NCBI GenBank assembly: GCA_015257705.1 | Contig: JABZJR010000038.1 | Location: 1-6,494, forward strand | Origin: Nanosynbacter sp. | Lineage (GTDB): Bacteria > Patescibacteriota > Saccharimonadia > Saccharimonadales > Saccharimonadaceae | Length of the DNA: 6,494 nt | Direction of reading: 5' to 3' | Shown here: in pieces, positions 1-6,258 of the stretch | Position numbering within the stretch: position 1 is the stretch's first letter | How the letters are laid out: every line of letters starts with the position of its first letter | Made by a program: the position numbers and the translations under genes | Notes under the pieces: generated by a model | Database searches by the model: none | Told to the model about the DNA's origin: nothing | What the model saw: only the letters and a program-made list of their open reading frames with translations

Positions 1-2162
1 GTCTGGATTCCGCTTGGTCGCTCATACCATTGACCTGACTTCCATTTGCCCTCCTTGGCGTAAACTTGGGTGTGGGCGAACTCCATAACCTTTCTAATCA
101 CCGGCATTCCGTAGTTAGAAGCTGATGTACCAATCACGCTAGTGTCGGAGTTTCCGAGCCACATTCCCATGACCAGAGCTGGGCTGTAGTTGATAATCCA
201 GAGGTCTTTTGGCTGTGAACCCTTGTCGGATGTACCGGTTTTTGCGGAGGTTCGAACGCCACTGACGCCCATCCAGCCGTGAAGTCCAGGGGTTCGGTCG
301 GACAAGATGTCGTTCACGATGTACGCTGATTGCGAGTCGATAACTTGCTTGCCTTCATCTTTCCATTTTTTCAGAGTTTCGCCTTGGCTGTTCTTTACCT
401 CGATAACACTTGAAATGTCTTTTTGAACTCCCATTCGCGCCAATGTTGAGTAAGCATTCACCAATTCTGTTTGTTTGGTTCCACATGCGCCAATTGCTGC
501 ACCGAGTCCATAACCGCCGGCATTTTCTTCCTGGCGGCAATAGTTAGTATCGCCCATTCTGCGGATTCCCTCGACGACAGGCTTAGCGGATCCGTCGCCA
601 ACGATGTAAGCGGCTTTGATGGCTGGGACGTTTCGGGATAGAGCCAGCGCTCTTCGGATATTGATGGCACCCATAAACTTATTGTCCCAGTTTCTTAGAG
701 TTGCGCCGTACAGTTTATCGATATTTTCATCGGCTAAGACTGTGCCGCTACCGTATGCTTGCTTGCTGTCGTGTTTGTCGAATAATTGAGCAAAGACAAG
801 TGACTTAATTGTGGAACCTGGCTGAATGTAGGAAACTGCGGCGTTGTCCTGACCGAAGCCAGTGTAATTAAAGTCGCGACTACCAACAAGTGCTACGATT
901 TGTCCAGTCTGAACGTCTTCGACTGTTGCGGCGCCGTTACTAATTCGCACAGAATCTGGTCGACCCGTTGCAAAGAACGACTTCATTTCATTTTCAAGTT
1001 TCTCCTGAATTCGCCAGTCGAGGGTGGTTTTAATAGTCAATCCACCGCGTCCAACGACTGACTCGCCGAGTTCTTTACTCAACTGATTGCGAACCATCAA
1101 TAGGAAGTGAGGAGCCTTAATATTCTCCAAGTGCTCGGTCTGTGGCTTAAGCGTGCTTAAAATGTCAATCTTTTTAGCTTTTTCAGCCTCGTCCTTGGTA
1201 ATAACGCCTTGCTCGGCCATGTAGTCCAGAACTGTATGTTGTCGGGCAATCAAAGCCTTATTTCCGGCAGTGTTATACGGATTGTAGTAAGTCGGATTCT
1301 GTGGAATACCAGCAATTAGCGCCGCTTCCGCTAGCGTCAGATCTTTAGCGTGCTTACCAAAGTATGTCTGGGCGGCAGATTCTGCGCCGTTGCGACGACC
1401 GCCGTATGGAGACTCATTCAGATATAATGACAGAATTTGATCCTTGCTGTACATACGCTCGACTTCGATTGCGAGGATGATTTCCTTGATCTTTCGAGGA
1501 ATACCGCTAATTGATCGGTCGCCAGCCTCATCTGCGAAGAAAACTTGCTTGACTAGCTGCTGTGTCAGAGTCGATCCACCCTGAACTTGGCGTCGTGAAG
1601 CAGTCGAGAGCATTGCGCGCAACATGCCGCTAATACTGATGCCGTGGTGATTATAGAAATTTCGATCCTCAATTGCGACAGTGGCTTTTTTCAAATAATC
1701 GCTAATCTGGTCAGATTCGACAACCAATTGATAATTGCCCGTACCTTTATCTTCCCAAAGCAAATTGTCGTTGCGGTCGTAATATTTAGTGACAGTCGTT
1801 TGAACGCGCTTAGCAAGCTCGCCAGGGCGAATTTTATCGAGGTCTTTACGGAAATAGGCGAACATTCCGCCGATAAGTAGCAACATCAACAAAATACTGA
1901 CGCCAAGAATTTTCAGCGCCATCAGTCCGCCGCGCTTGGAGAACCAATATTTCGCCAGTCGTTTCGGGTGCAATCGATAAAAGAATCGCTTTACGGGATG
2001 TTTCGGTAAAGTCGCCAAATATTCCGCTCGTTCGCGCGCGTCCTTATCTTTTTTAGTCTTATGTTTCTGCGCCAAATTGGCATATAAGTTCATCCGTTTC
2101 GACGGAGATTTCTTATCGCTTGAGCCGTGTCCGGCGGTGCTTATCGTAGTCTTTTTCTTCAC
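1..2162 (-). CDS. Class A penicillin-binding protein (PBP1A-like, GT51 + transpeptidase), 3' end cut off by window edge
   Basis: This bifunctional cell-wall enzyme polymerises lipid II glycan strands and cross-links their peptides outside the membrane. Translating the minus strand from GTG 2162-2160 gives 720 uninterrupted residues to the window edge. Residues 1-78 are a basic cytoplasmic head, and about 79-101 form one membrane anchor. The GT51 domain (about 150-330) has EDRNFYNHHG with catalytic Glu165, QGGSTLTQQL (194-203), LNESPYGG and YFGK (267-270). The transpeptidase domain (about 395-670) has all three motifs: STIK with nucleophile Ser450 and Lys453, SRN 509-511, and KTG 641-643. Only a C-terminal tail should be missing. 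Start choice: an in-frame TGA lies 15 bases upstream of the GTG; the next candidate is ATG 2093-2091 (Met24). Neither has a Shine-Dalgarno. GTG is preferred because the promoter ends just before it and codons 2-23 keep the basic character of the head. Family assignment is very secure; the exact start is less so. Confidence 0.95.
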   Translation of the reverse strand, partial: MKKKTTISTAGHGSSDKKSPSKRMNLYANLAQKHKTKKDKDARERAEYLATLPKHPVKRFFYRLHPKRLAKYWFSKRGGLMALKILGVSILLMLLLIGGMFAYFRKDLDKIRPGELAKRVQTTVTKYYDRNDNLLWEDKGTGNYQLVVESDQISDYLKKATVAIEDRNFYNHHGISISGMLRAMLSTASRRQVQGGSTLTQQLVKQVFFADEAGDRSISGIPRKIKEIILAIEVERMYSKDQILSLYLNESPYGGRRNGAESAAQTYFGKHAKDLTLAEAALIAGIPQNPTYYNPYNTAGNKALIARQHTVLDYMAEQGVITKDEAEKAKKIDILSTLKPQTEHLENIKAPHFLLMVRNQLSKELGESVVGRGGLTIKTTLDWRIQEKLENEMKSFFATGRPDSVRISNGAATVEDVQTGQIVALVGSRDFNYTGFGQDNAAVSYIQPGSTIKSLVFAQLFDKHDSKQAYGSGTVLADENIDKLYGATLRNWDNKFMGAINIRRALALSRNVPAIKAAYIVGDGSAKPVVEGIRRMGDTNYCRQEENAGGYGLGAAIGACGTKQTELVNAYSTLARMGVQKDISSVIEVKNSQGETLKKWKDEGKQVIDSQSAYIVNDILSDRTPGLHGWMGVSGVRTSAKTGTSDKGSQPKDLWIINYSPALVMGMWLGNSDTSVIGTSASNYGMPVIRKVMEFAHTQVYAKEGKWKSGQWYERPSGIQ

Positions 2163-2168
2163 AATTCT

Positions 2169-2196
2169 ATTATATCACGCATATGTTTCGCTTCAA
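2169..2196 (-). promoter_or_regulatory. Predicted sigma70-type promoter of the PBP gene with extended -10
   Basis: On the minus strand, TTGAAG (2196-2191) is followed after 16 bases by a perfect TATAAT (2174-2169), itself preceded by TG one base away (TGATATAAT), which is an extended -10. Seven bases past the -10 the start site falls on 2162, the G of the GTG start codon (range 2161-2163). The transcript would therefore have essentially no leader. Motifs are read directly; promoter activity is inferred. Confidence 0.7.
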
Positions 2197-2207
2197 TTGC
2201 AAAATTG
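2194..2207. repeat. Short inverted repeat between the two divergent promoters
   Basis: CAATT-GCAA-AATTG is a 5-base inverted repeat with a 4-base centre. It overlaps a direct repeat of ATTGC (2196-2200 and 2204-2208, 8-base period). It sits between the PBP -35 and the tyrS -10, a natural operator position, but five-base arms in AT-rich DNA arise easily by chance. This is a weak suggestion only. Confidence 0.2.
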
Positions 2208-2214
2208 CTATACT
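2206..2214 (+). promoter_or_regulatory. Predicted extended -10 promoter of the tyrS gene string
   Basis: TGC-TATACT is an extended -10 with one mismatch to TATAAT. No good -35 lies 16-18 bases upstream (the best, TTCGCT at 2187, matches about 3 of 6), which fits reliance on the extended element. The expected start is about 2221, giving a leader of about 15 bases that is just long enough for the ribosome binding site. It is divergent from the PBP promoter and lies 12 bases from that promoter's -35, so the two polymerase footprints would overlap. Confidence 0.55.
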
Positions 2215-2224
2215 AATATGTAGA

Positions 2225-2231
2225 AAAGGAG
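2225..2231 (+). promoter_or_regulatory. Ribosome binding site of tyrS
   Basis: AAAGGAG ends 4 bases before the tyrS ATG at 2236. The spacing is a little short but the match to the anti-Shine-Dalgarno is good, and it supports this start. The PBP gene on the other side of the same spacer has no such site. Confidence 0.75.
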
Positions 2232-2235
2232 TGAT

Positions 2236-3459
2236 ATGAAATTATCAGAAGAATTACAATGGCGTGGGTTTGTCAATCAAATGACATTCGACGATATTAG
2301 CAAGGTTGATACGCCGCGCAAGTTCTATTTTGGCGTTGACCCAAGCGCTGATAGTATGCAGATTGGTAATTTAGCAGCAGCGATGATGGTACGGCTATTT
2401 ATGGAGTATGGACACGAAGCATATTTGCTGGTGGGTGGGGCTACTGGTATGATTGGCGATCCGGATGGTAAGAAGAACGAGCGCGAAGTTCGCGATGCTA
2501 ATGTAGTTGCGCACAACGTGGAGTGTATTTCGGCTCAGTACAGGCGTGTTTTTGAGGGGCGTGATTTTCATCTGGTTAATAACGCTGATTGGTTTCGTAA
2601 TATAAACTATATCGATTTCTTATATAAAGTTGGTAAATATATGTCAATGACACAGCTGCTTGATCGAGAGTTTGTTCAAGCGCGCATCGGCGAGGGTGGC
2701 AGTGGTATTAGCTATGCTGAATTTAGCTACTCATTAATGCAGGGCTATGACTTCTTGCACTTATTCCGAGAGCACAGTGTTACGCTACAGGTGTGCGGCG
2801 CTGATCAATGGGGAAACTCGACGACTGGCGTTAGCCTTATCCGCAAGCTAGAGGGCAGCGAAGCGCACGTTTACTCAGTGCCGTTGGTCATCAATAAAGC
2901 AACTGGCCGTAAGTTTGGCAAGTCTGAGGGCGGTGCAATTTGGCTTGACGAAAATAAAACCAGCGTTTACAAATTCTATCAATTCTGGCTGAACGTCGAT
3001 GACGATGGTGTGATTGACTACATGAAGATGTACACTACGCTAGACCGCGATACAATTGAGGCTATTGCTGAAAATCACGCTGTTAATCCAGGTGCGCGTT
3101 CGGCACAGAAGGTTTTGGCTCGTGAAGTTACTGACATTGTTCATGGCGCTAATCGGCGCGAATCAGTGGAGCGCGTGAATGAGGTTTTGTTCGGTGGCGG
3201 CGATTTTAAGAAATTGTCAGACGATGATTTAGGCGCTTTGGCTGAGGAAATTCCTTGCGTTGATGCTGGAATTGATGTGATTGGAGCGTTGGTGGAATCT
3301 GGTGCGGTTGGCTCTAACGGTGAAGCAAAGCGATTGTTAAAATCTGGCGCCATTAGCCTAAACGGCGAAAAGCTTGCCGAAAATAAAGTCGTCAATGACA
3401 CGTCGTTATTAAAGAAGGGTAAAAACACGTTCGTATTAATTATGGAGGGGGATGAATAA
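2236..3459 (+). CDS. tyrS: Tyrosyl-tRNA synthetase (class I), with an atypical HIGH motif
   Basis: This cytoplasmic enzyme activates tyrosine with ATP and charges tRNA-Tyr. At 407 residues it has normal bacterial length. The tyrosine-pocket residues known from Geobacillus stearothermophilus TyrRS are retained: Tyr31, Asp35, Tyr165, Gln169, Asp172 and the DQWGN loop (190-194). The GGATGMIGDP loop is present, KFGKS (226-230) is the KMSKS equivalent, and the C-terminal 60 or so residues form an S4-type RNA-binding domain. The oddity is the HIGH motif: residues 35-45 read DPSADSMQIGN where DPTADSLHIGH is typical, so the first His is Gln42 and the preceding Thr is Ser37 (see findings). The start is fixed by the AAAGGAG site and by the typical LSEELQWRGF opening. 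The leader of about 15 bases leaves no room for a T-box. First gene of the string; it overlaps the next gene by one base (TAATG). Confidence 0.97.
   Translation: MKLSEELQWRGFVNQMTFDDISKVDTPRKFYFGVDPSADSMQIGNLAAAMMVRLFMEYGHEAYLLVGGATGMIGDPDGKKNEREVRDANVVAHNVECISAQYRRVFEGRDFHLVNNADWFRNINYIDFLYKVGKYMSMTQLLDREFVQARIGEGGSGISYAEFSYSLMQGYDFLHLFREHSVTLQVCGADQWGNSTTGVSLIRKLEGSEAHVYSVPLVINKATGRKFGKSEGGAIWLDENKTSVYKFYQFWLNVDDDGVIDYMKMYTTLDRDTIEAIAENHAVNPGARSAQKVLAREVTDIVHGANRRESVERVNEVLFGGGDFKKLSDDDLGALAEEIPCVDAGIDVIGALVESGAVGSNGEAKRLLKSGAISLNGEKLAENKVVNDTSLLKKGKNTFVLIMEGDE
3444..3451 (+). promoter_or_regulatory. Ribosome binding site of the HAD gene, inside the end of tyrS
   Basis: GGAGGGGG lies within the last codons of tyrS. 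The GGAGG core ends 10 bases before ATG 3459. It is the strongest Shine-Dalgarno in the window and confirms a start that overlaps the tyrS stop codon by one base. Confidence 0.7.
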
Positions 3460-4214
3460 TGAAAAAAATTATCGGGTTTGACTTGGACGATACATTGGCA
3501 ATTACAAAGTCGCCAATTAGCGATCGTATGGCGGGGATTCTTAGTCGATTACTTGAGAATTATGACGTTTGCGTGATTACTGGCGGTACGTTTCAACAGA
3601 TAAAAAAGCAGGTGATTGATAGGTTGAATGTTACTCCGGAATTGCTTCAGAAGTTCCACGCGATGCCGACTTGCGGAACTCGATATTATCGATTTGACGC
3701 CGCTGATGATGAATGGAAAATTCAGTATGCGAACGATTTGTCTGACGAGCAAAAAACTCAGATAACCGCGGTGCTGGAAGAGGTTGCGAAGGAAATGGGT
3801 ATTTGGTGTGAGAATCCTGCGGGTGAAATAATTGAAGATCGGCATAGCCAGATTACTATGTCGGCTTTGGGTCAGCAAGCTACGCCTGAAGATAAATATG
3901 CGTGGGCTGAAAAATATAAGGATGTCCGTCCGATATATCGCGACAAGGTGGCGGAAAAGCTGCCTGGGCTTGAGGTGCGAATTGGCGGTACGACCAGCAC
4001 TGACATCACGCTTCCGGGAATCGATAAGGCTTATGGAATTGGCAGATTGCTTGAACTGAACGGCTGGTCGAAAGAAGAAACGCTGTTCTTTGGTGACAAA
4101 ATTGAAGAAGGCGGCAATGATTTTCCAGTGAAGCAAATGGGCGTAGATTCAATCGGCGTGAGGGGCTGGGAGGATACGGCTTACGCTCTGGAAGGCATCA
4201 ACGCCGTTTCGTAG
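3459..4214 (+). CDS. HAD-IIB hydrolase, phosphomannomutase (PMM)-like
   Basis: A 251-residue HAD-superfamily enzyme with a type IIB cap, predicted cytoplasmic, acting on a sugar phosphate. Catalytic motifs are complete: DLDDTL with nucleophile Asp8 and acid/base Asp10, Thr41 in VITGG, Lys190 in GIDKAYG, and Asp213 and Asp221 in FFGDKIEEGGND. The FGDK...GGND ending and the cap segment following EDR align without gaps to alpha-type phosphomannomutases such as human PMM2, including Arg128, Ser180 and Asp182 (PMM2 Arg123, Ser179, Asp181). However, PMM2 Arg21, Arg134 and Arg141 correspond to Lys17, Gln139 and Lys146. Those arginines bind substrate phosphates, so a plain phosphatase or a different sugar phosphate is as likely as true mutase activity. 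Mannosyl-3-phosphoglycerate phosphatase or sucrose-phosphatase-like members are other options. Its TAG stop directly abuts the recG ATG. Superfamily is sure; substrate is unknown. Confidence 0.85.
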   Translation: MKKIIGFDLDDTLAITKSPISDRMAGILSRLLENYDVCVITGGTFQQIKKQVIDRLNVTPELLQKFHAMPTCGTRYYRFDAADDEWKIQYANDLSDEQKTQITAVLEEVAKEMGIWCENPAGEIIEDRHSQITMSALGQQATPEDKYAWAEKYKDVRPIYRDKVAEKLPGLEVRIGGTTSTDITLPGIDKAYGIGRLLELNGWSKEETLFFGDKIEEGGNDFPVKQMGVDSIGVRGWEDTAYALEGINAVS

Positions 4215-6257
4215 ATGAAGCTAACAACTCCTCTCGAGCAAATTAAAGGCGTCGGGCCGAAAACTACTCAGGCTTTAGCGGCGGCCGGTCTTACGACGGT
4301 TTCTGATGCCCTGAATTTCTTACCGCGAGCATATGACGACTATTCGTCTGCGGTTAATATCGCAGATCTTCAGCCGGGAAAAGTTACGGTTAAGGCGCGT
4401 TGCGAGTCGGTTTCGACGCGTATTGTTCGGCGTGGACTTAGAATCACGACCGCGGTTTTGGCGGATAAATCAGACAAAGTTAAGGCGGTTTGGTTCAATC
4501 AGCCGTACCGCGAAACACAATTAAAATCTGATGCGGAATTTATTTTTTCTGGCCAATTTGGTATGCAATATAATCGCTATCAAATCAACAATCCATCCGT
4601 CGAGCTGGCAAAAGAAGTTGCCAAAGCATCGATGGAAAACACATCTGGAATTCAGCCGGTTTATAAATCGATAAAAAATATCCGCCCGAAAACCGTGCAA
4701 GATTTGATGAAAAATATTCGTCCAATTATGGATTTTTTGCCTGAGACTTTGCCGGAAAACATTATTCGGCGCCAAAAATTAGTCAGTCGTTCTGAGGCGG
4801 TTAAATTTCTTCACGCGCCAAAAACTCACGAGGAAATTTCTCGAGGTAGTGAGCGCCTGGCGTTTGAGGAGTTGTTCGAGATGATATTGGCGGCACAATT
4901 TAATAAGCAGGAACAGACCAGATTAACGGGTTGGAAAATTCCGTTTAATAAGTCGGTCGTGAAGAGTTTTGTCGATCAATTGCCGTTTCCTTTGACGAAC
5001 GCTCAGCGCCGAGCTGCGTGGCAAATTCTGCAAGATTTGGAGTCTGATCATCCGATGAATCGGTTGTTGCAAGGAGATGTTGGCTCGGGAAAAACTGTCG
5101 TTGCGGGATTGGTGGCTGCGGAAGTGGCTAAGGCTGGTTTTCAGACGGCAATTATGGCGCCGACAGAGATTTTGGCGCAGCAACACGCGAAAACGCTTGA
5201 CGAACTATTGTCGCCATTTGGCGTGTCTGTTGCGCTTCTGACGGGCCACGTGAAAGGCGCGGCGCGCAGTCAATTGTTGGACAATTTGGCTAGCGGTAAC
5301 ATTGATGTTGTGGTAGGCACGCACGCACTAATTCAGGAAAAGGTTGCGTATCATAAATTAGGTTTCGCGGTGATTGACGAACAGCACCGATTTGGTGTGA
5401 AGCAACGACAAGCTTTGTTAGAAAAGTCTGATTTTATGCCGCATCTTTTAAGTATGACAGCCACGCCAATTCCGCGCAGCTTGGCGCTGACATTGTACGG
5501 AGAATTGGATATTTCTATTCTGGACGAGTTGCCTTCTGGTCGTCAGCCGATTCAGACTAAGATTTGGTCGCCGGCGTCAGCTCCGAAGCTTTACGAATCG
5601 ATTGAAAATGAGTTAGCTAAAGGTCGCCAAGCTTACGTTATTTGTCCGTTGATTGATGATAATCCAGATAATGATAAGAAGTCGGTGGAGGCGGAATATA
5701 ATAAATTGTCCAAGACTATTTTCAGTCATCGTCGAGTTGGGTTGTTGCACGGAAAGCTTCCTGCCGAAGAAAAAGCTGAAGTAATGCAGAAATTTGCGGA
5801 CGGCGAGCTGGATATGTTAGTCAGCACGACCGTGGTTGAGGTTGGAGTGAATGTGCCGAATGCGACGGTGATGTTGATTGAGAATGCGGACAATTTTGGA
5901 TTGAGCCAATTGCATCAATTGCGTGGACGAGTTGGGCGCGGGAAGCGTCAGAGTTTTTGTCATTTGATGATGAGCGGCCACGACAAGCCGAGCCAAAGAC
6001 TTCGGGAGATTGAGAAATCTCAGGATGGATTTTATTTGGCGGAGGTTGATTTGAAATTGCGTGGACCTGGCGAGATTTACGGTAAAATGCAACACGGGGA
6101 TTTGAACTTGAAAATTGCCTCGCTGGCGGATACGGCGCTGATTACTCGCGCTCAAGTCGAAGCTGAACGCTTTGTCAAAGAGGGACAAGATTTGCTACAA
6201 TATAATCATCTGGCGCACGCCGTCAGTCGCTATCAGCGATTAACTGTTTTAAATTAA
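4215..6257 (+). CDS. recG: ATP-dependent DNA helicase RecG
   Basis: RecG is a monomeric double-stranded DNA translocase that regresses stalled replication forks and migrates Holliday junctions. At 680 residues it is close to the usual length. The N-terminus carries the KGVG helix-hairpin-like start and the LPRAYDDY element, followed by the OB-fold wedge domain (about 45-140). The superfamily 2 motifs are all present: LTNAQ 260-264, Walker A GDVGSGKT 287-294 (Lys293), APTE 315-318, GTHA 368-371, DEQH 388-391, TATP 415-418, and GRVGRG 571-576 in motif VI. RGPGE (616-620) marks the C-terminal TRG translocation hairpin, though the next residues are GKMQHG rather than the usual GTRQxG. ATG 4215 follows the preceding TAG with no gap. 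The nearest purine-rich stretch (GGAAGG 4190-4195) is 19 bases away, too far for a Shine-Dalgarno, so translation probably depends on re-initiation after the HAD gene. No frameshift or truncation. Confidence 0.97.
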   Translation: MKLTTPLEQIKGVGPKTTQALAAAGLTTVSDALNFLPRAYDDYSSAVNIADLQPGKVTVKARCESVSTRIVRRGLRITTAVLADKSDKVKAVWFNQPYRETQLKSDAEFIFSGQFGMQYNRYQINNPSVELAKEVAKASMENTSGIQPVYKSIKNIRPKTVQDLMKNIRPIMDFLPETLPENIIRRQKLVSRSEAVKFLHAPKTHEEISRGSERLAFEELFEMILAAQFNKQEQTRLTGWKIPFNKSVVKSFVDQLPFPLTNAQRRAAWQILQDLESDHPMNRLLQGDVGSGKTVVAGLVAAEVAKAGFQTAIMAPTEILAQQHAKTLDELLSPFGVSVALLTGHVKGAARSQLLDNLASGNIDVVVGTHALIQEKVAYHKLGFAVIDEQHRFGVKQRQALLEKSDFMPHLLSMTATPIPRSLALTLYGELDISILDELPSGRQPIQTKIWSPASAPKLYESIENELAKGRQAYVICPLIDDNPDNDKKSVEAEYNKLSKTIFSHRRVGLLHGKLPAEEKAEVMQKFADGELDMLVSTTVVEVGVNVPNATVMLIENADNFGLSQLHQLRGRVGRGKRQSFCHLMMSGHDKPSQRLREIEKSQDGFYLAEVDLKLRGPGEIYGKMQHGDLNLKIASLADTALITRAQVEAERFVKEGQDLLQYNHLAHAVSRYQRLTVLN

Positions 6258-6258
6258 T

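Noticed and set aside
1644..1880. 78-residue plus-strand open frame
   Set aside because: It is antisense to the PBP gene, across the region from the membrane anchor to the first GT51 motif. No ribosome binding site or domain.
2215..2235. T-box or other riboswitch leader ahead of tyrS
   Set aside because: The predicted leader is about 15 bases and the whole intergenic region is 73 bases, too short for a T-box.
3549..4136. 195-residue open frame on the minus strand
   Set aside because: It lies wholly antisense to the HAD gene, whose catalytic motifs are intact. The product is rich in Arg, Phe and Ser with no recognisable domain, and it has no ribosome binding site. It is a shadow frame.
5817..6188. 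123-residue open frame on the minus strand
   Set aside because: It is antisense to recG helicase motifs V-VI and the TRG region, and its composition reflects the complement of recG codons. No start signal.
6201..6206. Perfect TATAAT inside the end of recG, possible promoter for the last gene
   Set aside because: The nearest -35-like TTGTCA (6172-6177) is 23 bases away, there is no TG extension, and the hexamer is explained by recG codons. Read-through from tyrS is simpler.
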